Assembly (NCBI GenBank): GCA_005789375.1 | Contig: SXXZ01000325.1 | Location: forward strand, 1-8,484 | Source: Verrucomicrobiales bacterium | GTDB lineage: Bacteria; Verrucomicrobiota; Verrucomicrobiae; Limisphaerales; UBA9464 | Reading direction: 5' to 3' | DNA: 8,484 nt | Shown: positions 1 through 6,451 of the stretch, one piece after another | Numbering within the stretch: the first letter of the stretch is position 1 | How the letters are laid out: each line of letters begins with the position of its first letter | The notes under the pieces: generated by a model | What the model was told of the DNA's origin: nothing | The model's input: the letters and a program-made list of their open reading frames with translations, nothing else | The model's database searches: none | Position numbers and translations under genes: made by a program

Positions 1-146
1 AGGAAGCGGGAATTATTGGCGACAAGCCCGAGCCGGCGGGCGCGTTGGCGCGGGGACCAGCCAATCCAGCGATCCCGTGCCTTGATGTGCAAGGCGGCGA
101 CGCCAAAGGCAATCAAGGCGACGTACTGGCCATCCAGTTTGAGGTT
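1..146 (-). pseudogene. DUF4338 (DruA-like) domain fragment, runs off the window
   Basis: Translating the minus strand from about 146 down to 1 gives a segment containing LDGQYVALIAFG, then ARDRWIGWSPRQRARR and GLVANNSRF. The 'RDRxIGWxxxxRxxxLxLVxNNxRFL' pattern is what I recall as the conserved core of DUF4338, the family that includes DruA of the Druantia anti-phage system. Stand-alone members are common and their role is not settled. Only about 48 residues are visible. The usual N-terminal part of the domain is missing, because the frame continues upstream into a glycosyltransferase N-terminus rather than DUF4338 sequence. I infer a 5'-truncated copy, possibly brought in by a mobile element. 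It cannot be called a defence system here: no DruB-E partner is visible and the rest lies outside the window. Confidence 0.6.
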
Positions 147-149
147 GCT

Positions 150-236
150 TATTATCGGCACCACTAAACACACGTCACCGAGCGCCGATAGGCGAACGAG
201 GCAAATTCGTCGAGGTGGCCTAATGGGGTCAGGCAT
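150..236 (-). pseudogene. N-terminal fragment of a GT9 (heptosyltransferase-like) glycosyltransferase
   Basis: The minus strand from an ATG at 236 reads MPDPIRPPRR followed by ICLVRLSALGDVCLVVPII. This is the typical first beta-strand and glycine loop of family-9 glycosyltransferases (pattern 'ILxVRLSxLGDVxxxxPxL'), which transfer heptose from ADP-heptose to the LPS inner core. After about 29 residues the similarity stops, and the same open frame continues into the DUF4338 fragment without a stop. The frame is open upstream to a TAA at 362-360. No strong ribosome-binding site precedes the ATG. A partner C-terminal fragment lies at 847-1482 on the opposite strand. The two may be halves of one gene separated by inversion, or remains of two paralogues. 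The motif call is fairly secure; the exact junction (about 141-153) is an estimate. Confidence 0.6.
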
Positions 237-363
237 TGGGTTAAAAATAGCCGGGATTTCCGGGTTGGAAGAGATTTTTAGGTGAGTTTGATTTCGAGCC
301 TGGGAGCCTAGTCTGTTGGCTGACAGCAGCCCTCCGACGGACACGTTGCCGTCGATCACTTAA
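237..363. other. Short spacer between glycosyltransferase fragment and IS remnant
   Basis: No gene is recognised here. On the minus strand this would be the former 5' leader of the glycosyltransferase fragment. It is locally AT-richer (for example 241-290) than the surrounding coding DNA, which would suit an old promoter region. I cannot place convincing -35 and -10 boxes. Confidence 0.3.
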
Positions 364-383
364 CAGCGCTTGAAAAGTTTAGA
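364..383 (+). repeat. Candidate left end of the IS remnant
   Basis: The motif CAGCGC at 364-369 is the reverse complement of GCGCTG at 851-856, the proposed right end of the IS remnant. It lies at the point where the minus-strand glycosyltransferase frame meets its upstream stop. Beyond these six bases the match to the right end is poor: TTGAAAAG follows here, whereas the right end would predict GCATGCATGAAG. This is a tentative placement that would make the remnant about 490 bp long. Confidence 0.25.
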
Positions 384-429
384 AAACCATCGCTCAGGCG
401 GCGTCGACCGACCGCGTGCCAGGCGCGAC

Positions 430-835
430 CGACATCGGTCTCTCGCTGACCGTGAAGGTTCGCACGACATCCAACGCTGGAACGGACGTTCAGAGACCGG
501 AGAGCTTTTTCGGGCAGAGCAGGGTGATCCGCGCCTTGGAAAAAAGTTCCCGAAGGCGTAGGACCACGGGAGGAGGATCGAGGAGGATCGAGAATGGAAC
601 CCACCAACGGTTGGATGTGATGCTCAACGACGACCGGTGCCGTGTCCGAACCGATAATGGGTTGCTGGTCCCCGGTCTGTTCCGGCGCTTGGCAATCAGT
701 CTCTTCATGCACTGGCGACTCCGGTAGCCCAAGCCCCATCAAAAGTCCCTCACAGACTTCGAGAGCCTGATGGGCGAAAACAATCTCGCCAGCGCATTGT
801 CCTTCCTCACACCCAAGCGCCCAAAGCTCCCTTGA
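430..835 (+). pseudogene. Degenerate ISAs1-family transposase C-terminus
   Basis: Frame 2 from about 587 reads IENGTHQRLDVMLNDDRC, then RVRTDNGLLVPGLFRRLAIS. This matches the conserved C-terminal block of ISAs1-type (H-repeat-associated) transposases, 'HWxIENxxHWxLDVxFxEDxxRxRxxxxxxxxxxLRRLAxxLL'. A tail containing LTDFESLMGENNLASALSFL follows, ending at TGA 833-835. The copy is dead. TAG at 725-727 interrupts frame 2. Upstream of a 10-bp tandem duplication (571-590) the similarity moves to frame 1, with AEQGDPRLGKKF, then a TAG at 559-561, then DHGRR. This resembles the usual 'DPxxLxxxxRDHWxIEN' lead-in. Most of the catalytic domain is absent. The left limit is uncertain. I infer an old insertion that lost its 5' part. 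Confidence 0.6.
571..590 (+). repeat. 10-bp tandem duplication (AGGAGGATCG x2)
   Basis: Two perfect adjacent copies of AGGAGGATCG occupy 571-580 and 581-590, inside the transposase remnant. Removing one copy joins frame 1 upstream (DHGRR) to frame 2 downstream (IENGTHQ), giving a continuous 'DHxRRIEN' resembling the conserved DHWxIEN transposase motif. This makes it a likely replication-slippage frameshift that inactivated the gene. Confidence 0.75.
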
Positions 836-838
836 GGT

Positions 839-856
839 CTTCATGCATGCGCGCTG
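839..856 (+). repeat. Candidate right terminal repeat of the IS remnant
   Basis: The sequence CTTCATGCATGCGCGCTG begins three bases after the transposase stop codon. It ends where recognisable glycosyltransferase sequence begins (LRLVGHLGA, from about 859). Its position and its ...GC-CTG-like end suit an ISAs1-type terminal inverted repeat. The inner part contains the self-complementary run GCATGC. I see no target duplication matching the proposed left end. Confidence 0.35.
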
Positions 857-1482
857 ACCTCCGGTTGGTGGGTCACCTGGGAGCCAACACAGAGCCAGTG
901 CCACCTCGATTGGCGGCAGGAACGACGGCATCCCAAGCGATGAGCACCCGCCTCGGAGCCGTGCTGACCTCTGGGAAACCCCTCATCGGACTCAACGCCG
1001 GCGCCGAATATGGACCAGCCAAACGCTGGCCATTAGACCGTTTCGCCGGAGCAGCCCGATTGCTGTCGGAAAGGACGGGGTGCCACTTCGTTCTCTTCGG
1101 TGGCCCTGCTGACATTCCGTTGGCTGGAGAACTCACCCACCGCCTGCAAGGCCTCTCTGTGACTTCACTCGCCGGCCAGACGACGCTCGCCGAATTGATG
1201 GCCGCGCTGGCCTTGTGTCGAGTGGTGATCACCAATGATACCGGTCCCATGCACCTGGCCGCGGCCTTGGGTGTTCCAGTGGTCGTCCCTTTCGGCAGCA
1301 CCTCGCCCGAACTCACCGGCCCCGGCTTGCCCGGCGATCCCCGCCACCACCTCCTGCTGGGAGAGGCTCCATGTGCCCCGTGTTTCCTGCGGCATTGCCC
1401 TGTAGACTTCCGCTGCATGCAGTCCATTTCGGTAGAACATGCAGTGCGGGCAGCCTTGGATGTGCTCGCGCGCGACCCTTAA
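847..1482 (+). pseudogene. Heptosyltransferase (GT9) C-terminal fragment, N-terminal domain missing
   Basis: The 211 codons from ATG 847 encode the C-terminal, ADP-heptose-binding half of a family-9 glycosyltransferase of the WaaF type, an inner-core LPS enzyme acting on the cytoplasmic side of the inner membrane. Visible motifs are LIGLNAGAEYGPAKRWP (around 985-1035), FVLFGGPAD, the signature ITNDTGPMHLAAALG (about 1228-1272), and a late cysteine-rich CAPCFLRHCPVDFRCM typical of heptosyltransferase II. Family members are about 340-350 residues, so roughly 140 N-terminal residues are gone. The preceding sequence is IS remnant, not enzyme. The open frame extends upstream to TTG 832 and beyond, and ATG 847 itself falls inside the proposed IS end, so any start is fortuitous. 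The remaining codons are intact, which suggests a fairly recent break. I infer it is non-functional because the acceptor-binding domain is absent. Confidence 0.75.
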
Positions 1483-1550
1483 TCCATTCTGCTCACAATC
1501 GAGCATCAGCCCTGAGGCACCCCCAACTCCAGAGCATCGAATACAGGGTA

Positions 1551-1560
1551 TCGGATCCGA
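1551..1560. promoter_or_regulatory. 10-bp perfect palindrome in intergenic region
   Basis: TCGGATCCGA at 1551-1560 is a perfect palindrome in the 144-bp gap between the glycosyltransferase fragment and the large FG-GAP gene, 66 bp before its ATG. The adjacent ATACAGGGTAT (1541-1551) is a small interrupted palindrome that shares one base with it. They could form an operator, but no known regulator site is recognised and chance is a real alternative. No clear promoter boxes or terminator are seen in the rest of 1483-1626. Confidence 0.2.
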
Positions 1561-1626
1561 AAAGCCTTCCCCAGTCTGAGCTTCCCTCCGGGGGCTGAAT
1601 CCTGTTAATGCCACGGGCAGATCCCC

Positions 1627-4600
1627 ATGCGCTGGTTTCCCAGATTCCTCTCTGTAGGCTGGGCACTTGGAATAGCCATTTTGGCTGAATCCGGTGCGCC
1701 GGCACCGGTTTGGCTCGATGTTTCCGGTGGACGCATCCGTTCCCTGCCTACCCTCACAGGAACTCGGACGGGGTTCACTCGATTACCCCCGAACACTACC
1801 CGGCTTTCTGTAACCAACACCGTCAGCGAGGCCGCCATGGCCAACAACCGCATCCTAGAGAACGGATCCGGCGTGGCTCTCGGGGATGTCAACGGAGACG
1901 GTTGGTGCGACCTCTACTTTGCGCGCCTCGAGGGCCCCAACGAGTTGTACTTCAACCGAGGTGGTTGGCGCTTCGAGCGTCAACCAGAAGCCGGCGGCGC
2001 GCCGTGTGCCGACCAACCCAGCACCGGCACCGTCTTGGCCGACGTCGATGGCGACCGAGACCTCGACCTGTTAGTCAACGGGCTCGGCTTTGGCACGCGA
2101 CTGTTTCTAAACGATGGGGTCGGACACTTCACTGAATCCAACCAGCACCGACTCTCCAAACGCTTGGGAGCCACCTCGCTGGCGCTGGCCGACATCGACG
2201 GTGATGGGGATCTCGACCTCTATGTCACCAACTACCGGACCACCACCTTCAAAGACCAACCTCCTGGTTTGAGAATCGAGGCGCGACGGGAAGCCGATGG
2301 GTCTATCCGGGTGACGCCGGAGGATCGCTTTGTCGCGGTCGGTGAACGGGATGGCAGCGCAGAAATCCTGGAGCGCGGGGAGCGGGATTTTCTCTACCTC
2401 AATCAAGGCGGAGGGAACTTTGCTCCGGTCTCCTGGACCCAAGGCACATTCCTTGATGAGGATGGTCAGAAACTCCTAGCGCCTCCAACCGACTGGGGCC
2501 TCAGCGCTGTGTTCCGTGACCTCAATGGCGATGGCTGGCCCGACCTCTACGTCTGCAACGACTTCGTCCACTGGAAAGACCGCATCTGGCTCAATCGTGG
2601 TGGCGCTGGCTTCCAGGCTGCTCCGCGCACGCTCTTCCGAAACCAGAGTCTCAGCTCCATGGCCGTGGATGTCGCTGACATCAACCGTGACGGATTGATG
2701 GACCTCTTCGTGGTGGACATGCTGAGCCGCGATCCAGAACGCCGTGCTTGGCAACGTCCCAACACCATGACCTCGGTGCTGCGCCCACCCATCCACGACC
2801 CTCAATACCGTCCGGAGGTCACACGGAACACCCTGCATGTGGCCCGGGCGGGCGGGCCTTTCGCGGAGATCGCTCAGTTCTCAGGAATCGCGGCGACGGA
2901 ATGGTCGTGGAGCGCGGTCTTTATCGATGTGGATCTCGACGGCTGGGAAGATCTGCTCGTGGCCAACGGCAATGCACACGATGTGCAGCACGCCGACATC
3001 TTGGCCGCACAGTCCCGGGAGCGAAGCACTCCCAGCGCCGAACAACGCCTGCGCAACGCGTCACGATTCCCGCGGCTCGACACAGCCAACCTGGCCTTCC
3101 GCAACCAGCAAGATATGCGCTTCAAAGACAGGAGTCTCGACTGGGGATTCGCGGATCGCGGTGTGACAACGGCCATGGCCTTGGCCGATTTGGACAACGA
3201 CGGAGACCTCGATGTGGTGACCTGCAATCTGGGGGAGGCAGCCGGCCTCTACCGCAACGATTCCACCGCGCCCCGCGTGGCAGTCAGCCTCCGCGGTGCC
3301 GGAGGCAACACCCACGGGATCGGAGCCCGAATTCTCATTGAGGGTGGCCCTGTTTTTCAGAGCCAGGAAATGATGGCCGGGGGTCGCTATTTATCCGGAG
3401 ACCAGGCCCTGAGGGTCTTCGCCACCCAGCCCGATCAACCGGTGACGGTAGAGGTCCGCTGGCCCGGCGGTAAATGCAGTCGGTTGAACTCAGTCCCACC
3501 TAATTCACACGTGGAAGTGCTAGAAGACTTTGCCGTCGCCCTGGGTGCGACCGAGCAAAGCCCCACCGCGGCCGTTCCACTCTCGGCTACGGCTCTCTTC
3601 GAAGAAATCTCCGCTGCACTGAATCACCGCGATTCAACCCAGGGGTCCACCGAAGATTTGGAGCGCCAACCCCTGCTTCCCCGTCGACTGTCCACCGAGG
3701 GCCCCGGAGTCGCTTTCTACGACATCGACACCGACGGATTCGACGACCTTCTCTTGGCCGGACGGGGAGAATGGATGGTCTTCCGGAACGACCATGCAGG
3801 TGGTTTTCAACCACGGCCCGACCTCAGCCTCAAGTCTGGGCAGGCCCATTCGGTGACGGGCATTGCCGCCGCCGTCGATAACCGCGGCCTCGTGTTGGCT
3901 ACAGGGCACCAACCCTCTCGCGTCAGCAACGCCCCTGCCCCCCCGGGCTCCGTGCTGCGGACCAACCAACCCCAGAACCTTGGCCAATCCCTCCAAGCCT
4001 CTGGCAGCGTGGTGCTGGCAGACTGGGATGGGGACGGGGAACTCGACCTAGCCGTGGCCGGGCGGCATGTGCCAGGACGCTGGCCGGAGTCGGCAGACAC
4101 CCGAGTCTTCCGCGGCCAAAACGGCCAGTATCTACCCTGGCTCACCCTGACCAACACCGGCTTGGCCACAGGCATGATCGCTAGCGACCTCACCGGTGAT
4201 GGACGCCCGGAACTGGTCTTGGCAGCGGAGTTTGGTCCACTGCGATTCTTTCGAGCTGATGGAACCAACTTACGTCCATGGAAACCTGGCCTGGTGACCG
4301 CCGAAGGCAAAGCCACCGACTGGCTCGACTACCAGGGACGCTGGACCGGACTCACCGCCACCGACTTCGACAACGACGGCCGACTCGACCTCGCCGCAGG
4401 CAATTGGGGCTGGAATTTCGGCGAAGGCCGCATCGATCCCGCTCGTGACCCCGTGCGAATCACCTATGCCGAGTTTGTGCCAGGCACAGTCACCCCCTTG
4501 ATCCACTCATGGGACCCCCTGCACCGGCGCGAGGTACCCTGGCGGGAACTCCGCACCCTCCGTGAGTCCTTGCCATTTGCAGCCGAAACCGTGCCCTCAC

Positions 4601-5319
4601 ACGAAGCCTACGGCAAAGGGGGCTTGATGGCTCTTCTCGGACCTCATGAATCCCGAGCCCGACGTGTCGAGTCTCAATGGCATGCTTCGACGGTGTTCCT
4701 CAACCGGGGGGATCGATTCGAAGTCCGCGCGCTTCCTAACGAGGCCCAATGGGCTCCGGCCTTTGGTCTTACCGCCGCCGACTTCGACGGAGATGGCAAC
4801 CAGGATTTATTCCTGGCCCAGAACTTCTTCGGAGTCGATGCCGAGACTTCCCGGCACGACGCAGGTCTGGGGCTTCTGCTCACCGGCGATGGTCGGGGGC
4901 ATTTCAAGGCGTTGTCACCGGCGGCTTCGGGCATAGTCCTCACCGGCGAAGGCCGCGGCAGCGCAGCGGGTGATTTCGATCTCGATGGACGGGTCGATCT
5001 CGTGGTTACCCAGCACACGGGGCCCACCGCTCTGCTGCACAACCGCCGGGCCCGACCTGGTTGGGGACTGCGACTCGAACAACCCGGGCCCAATCCGATG
5101 GCCATCGGCGCGGTCGTTCGGGCCGAGTTCGGCAACTCCAGCGGCCCAGCCATCGAGATCCGAGCGGGGTCCGGATGGTGGTCCCAAGACTCCTCGCGCG
5201 TGCTTATCACCGGGGCCTCACCACCGACCGCGGTTCACGTCCGCTGGCCTGGGGGACTTCAGCAGCGCCACCCCTGGAGCCCAACTGTCCGGGAGATGCG
5301 CATCCGCCGATCTCCCTGA
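1627..5319 (+). CDS. Large exported FG-GAP/VCBS repeat protein with two ASPIC/UnbV domains (CRTAC1-like)
   Basis: This intact 1230-residue protein begins with a likely signal peptide: Arg2 and Arg6, hydrophobic 7-21, then small residues near ESGAPAP. It is therefore probably secreted or surface-exposed. Lobe 1 carries Asp-rich, calcium-binding-type loops starting at residues 87 (DVNGDGWCD), 139, 189, 298, 351, 434 and 521. An ASPIC/UnbV-like domain follows at about 550-632, ending in VEVRWPGGKCSRL. Lobe 2 opens with a LNHRDS...RQPLLPRRLSTEGP motif (about 664-693), which I recognise from long CRTAC1-like VCBS proteins. It has loops at 699, 799, 854, 913, 1052 and 1116, and a second UnbV-like domain at about 1146-1217 (VHVRWPGGLQQRH). 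FG-GAP repeats build beta-propellers, usually for binding or adhesion; the ligand and exact role are unknown. ATG 1627 is supported by the signal peptide, although the ribosome-binding site is weak. A 57-bp gap separates it from kdsC, so co-transcription is possible but no functional link is evident. Confidence 0.88.
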   Translation: MRWFPRFLSVGWALGIAILAESGAPAPVWLDVSGGRIRSLPTLTGTRTGFTRLPPNTTRLSVTNTVSEAAMANNRILENGSGVALGDVNGDGWCDLYFARLEGPNELYFNRGGWRFERQPEAGGAPCADQPSTGTVLADVDGDRDLDLLVNGLGFGTRLFLNDGVGHFTESNQHRLSKRLGATSLALADIDGDGDLDLYVTNYRTTTFKDQPPGLRIEARREADGSIRVTPEDRFVAVGERDGSAEILERGERDFLYLNQGGGNFAPVSWTQGTFLDEDGQKLLAPPTDWGLSAVFRDLNGDGWPDLYVCNDFVHWKDRIWLNRGGAGFQAAPRTLFRNQSLSSMAVDVADINRDGLMDLFVVDMLSRDPERRAWQRPNTMTSVLRPPIHDPQYRPEVTRNTLHVARAGGPFAEIAQFSGIAATEWSWSAVFIDVDLDGWEDLLVANGNAHDVQHADILAAQSRERSTPSAEQRLRNASRFPRLDTANLAFRNQQDMRFKDRSLDWGFADRGVTTAMALADLDNDGDLDVVTCNLGEAAGLYRNDSTAPRVAVSLRGAGGNTHGIGARILIEGGPVFQSQEMMAGGRYLSGDQALRVFATQPDQPVTVEVRWPGGKCSRLNSVPPNSHVEVLEDFAVALGATEQSPTAAVPLSATALFEEISAALNHRDSTQGSTEDLERQPLLPRRLSTEGPGVAFYDIDTDGFDDLLLAGRGEWMVFRNDHAGGFQPRPDLSLKSGQAHSVTGIAAAVDNRGLVLATGHQPSRVSNAPAPPGSVLRTNQPQNLGQSLQASGSVVLADWDGDGELDLAVAGRHVPGRWPESADTRVFRGQNGQYLPWLTLTNTGLATGMIASDLTGDGRPELVLAAEFGPLRFFRADGTNLRPWKPGLVTAEGKATDWLDYQGRWTGLTATDFDNDGRLDLAAGNWGWNFGEGRIDPARDPVRITYAEFVPGTVTPLIHSWDPLHRREVPWRELRTLRESLPFAAETVPSHEAYGKGGLMALLGPHESRARRVESQWHASTVFLNRGDRFEVRALPNEAQWAPAFGLTAADFDGDGNQDLFLAQNFFGVDAETSRHDAGLGLLLTGDGRGHFKALSPAASGIVLTGEGRGSAAGDFDLDGRVDLVVTQHTGPTALLHNRRARPGWGLRLEQPGPNPMAIGAVVRAEFGNSSGPAIEIRAGSGWWSQDSSRVLITGASPPTAVHVRWPGGLQQRHPWSPTVREMRIRRSP

Positions 5320-5376
5320 TCCACTTGGGATTCCTGTTTGCCCGCCTTGAGGCATTGCCGGAGTGTCGACCTCAGG

Positions 5377-5910
5377 ATGTCGTTTTCTGAAGAACTATTG
5401 ATTCGTGCCCGGCGGGTTCGCCTCTTTATCTGCGATGTCGACGGCGTGTTAACTGACGCCACCGTCAGCATGGGAGGCGGAGTCGAGACCAAGGTGTTCC
5501 ACATCCGGGATGGTCTGGGTTTGCGACTCTTACAATCCGAGGCGTCCATTCGAGTGGGTTGGGTTTCAGCCCGCCCCAGCGAAGCCACGATCCAGCGAGC
5601 CCAGGATTTGAAGATCGATTTCCTCCACCAATCTTCCGGACCAAAGGTCGCCGCCATCGAAACCTGGCTGCGCGAGACAAACATTACTTGGGACGAAGTG
5701 CTCTACATGGGGGATGACTGGGTAGATCTGGCCGCGCTCAAGCGAGCCGGTCTGGCCATTGCTCCGGCCGATGCCATCGAAGAGGCACGCCACATCGCCC
5801 ACTGGGTCACGCAGAAACCTGGCGGCCATGGAGCGGTCCGCGAGGCCACCGACCTCTTACTCAAGGCCCAGGGTCATTGGCAACGGATGGTCGAGAAATT
5901 CGCTTCCTAA
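5377..5910 (+). CDS. kdsC: 3-deoxy-D-manno-octulosonate 8-phosphate phosphatase (KdsC)
   Basis: A cytoplasmic HAD-superfamily (C0-type, no cap) phosphatase that hydrolyses Kdo-8-phosphate to Kdo, needed for LPS inner-core synthesis. At 177 residues it matches the family size. HAD motif I is FICDVDGVLTD (about residues 17-27), with the catalytic Asp pair in DVDG. Motif II is in WVSARPSEAT, the motif III lysine in SSGPKVAAIETW, and motif IV is YMGDDWVDLAALKRAGLAIAPADA. The KdsC-typical tail KPGGHGAVREATDLLL is present. I chose ATG 5377 because the protein then begins MSFSEELLIRARRVRLF, as expected. The upstream TTG 5338 would add 13 residues unlike the family. GGAG at 5360-5363 is a distant possible ribosome site. 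It precedes lptC by 31 bp on the same strand, fitting an LPS operon. Motif II has SAR where many KdsC proteins have the more usual TGR/SGR; the Arg is kept. Confidence 0.93.
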   Translation: MSFSEELLIRARRVRLFICDVDGVLTDATVSMGGGVETKVFHIRDGLGLRLLQSEASIRVGWVSARPSEATIQRAQDLKIDFLHQSSGPKVAAIETWLRETNITWDEVLYMGDDWVDLAALKRAGLAIAPADAIEEARHIAHWVTQKPGGHGAVREATDLLLKAQGHWQRMVEKFAS

Positions 5911-5941
5911 GCCGCGATCTGGATTCCAAGACTCTTCGGCC

Positions 5942-6451
5942 ATGTCCTCGACAAACCTCCGAACCGGGCTCACCGCCCTCCTAGGCTTAATAGCCTGCGG
6001 GGCATTGGCCCAACGCGATGGATCGGCGGGTGCCACCAATGCTACGTCAGCCTCGGCGGCGGCCACCATCCGTCAGTGGGGCATTAGCCTTCGAGACACT
6101 GTCACCGGCCGGGTCCAACTGCGATTTTCGTCCACCGAGGCCTCGCCGGCACCATCAGATAAAGGAGGCCTCGTCCCGGCCCTGTGGGATGTCACCGGAC
6201 TCAAGTTAGAGTCCTTCCGTCCCGACGAAAGTTCGGACTTCATCATCGAATCGCCCTCGTGCCGGGTCAATGTCACCACCAAGGATGCCGGATCCATCGG
6301 CAGCTTCACGGCCCGACGAGAAGCCGACGGCATCTCGATCCTCGGCCACGGCTTCCAATTCGACGGCGTCGAACGACGCTTGACGGTCACCAACTCGGTA
6401 CAAATCGAACTGCGCACGCGTCTCTTCCAGCCCAAACCCGCTTCCCCATGA
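5942..6451 (+). CDS. lptC: LptC-like LPS export protein, possible lipoprotein
   Basis: A 169-residue predicted periplasmic protein between kdsC and lptA, the usual place for LptC. LptC links the LptB2FG inner-membrane extractor to the LptA bridge. The first 23 residues (MSSTNLRTGLTALLGLIACG...) form an export signal. LIAC at 16-19 fits a lipobox, with Cys19 as the lipidation site. Cleavage after ALA (residue 23) by ordinary signal peptidase is the alternative. The rest is beta-rich: WDVTGLKLESFRPDESSDF, then SCRVNV, SFTARREADGISILGHGF and RRLTVTNSVQIEL. It resembles the LptC/OstA jelly-roll in pattern, but I see no strongly diagnostic motif, so the call leans on position. ATG 5942 is chosen because longer frames run back through kdsC and lose the signal peptide. 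The stop overlaps the lptA start as ATGA, implying translational coupling. Confidence 0.72.
   Translation: MSSTNLRTGLTALLGLIACGALAQRDGSAGATNATSASAAATIRQWGISLRDTVTGRVQLRFSSTEASPAPSDKGGLVPALWDVTGLKLESFRPDESSDFIIESPSCRVNVTTKDAGSIGSFTARREADGISILGHGFQFDGVERRLTVTNSVQIELRTRLFQPKPASP

Noticed and set aside
1..236. Druantia anti-phage system
   Set aside because: Only a truncated DUF4338 piece is visible, fused to a broken glycosyltransferase, with no other Druantia genes. A defence claim is not supported.
16..285. Plus-strand open frame of 89 codons
   Set aside because: It is antisense to the DUF4338 and GT9 N-terminal fragments, and its Arg- and Ser-rich product matches nothing.
356..931. Minus-strand open frame of 191 codons
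   Set aside because: It lies antisense to the transposase remnant and the start of the glycosyltransferase fragment. Its product is low in recognisable motifs, whereas the plus strand has clear family motifs.
873..1427. Minus-strand open frame opposite the glycosyltransferase fragment
   Set aside because: It is a shadow of the GT9 C-terminal domain produced by GC-rich codon use; it has no family motifs.
1575..1600. Possible terminator hairpin (CCCTCCGGGGG region)
   Set aside because: The stem is only three or four pairs and no T-run follows.
5338..5376. TTG start extending KdsC by 13 residues
   Set aside because: The extra residues (MPALRHCRSVDLR) do not fit the family N-terminus, and ATG 5377 gives a normal-length protein.
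5759..5941. Longer start for the LptC-like gene
   Set aside because: It would run out of frame through the conserved kdsC end and bury the export signal inside the protein.
6184..6447. Longer start for LptA
   Set aside because: It overlaps lptC in another frame with a basic, motif-free product; ATG 6448 begins a standard signal peptide and overlaps the lptC stop as ATGA.
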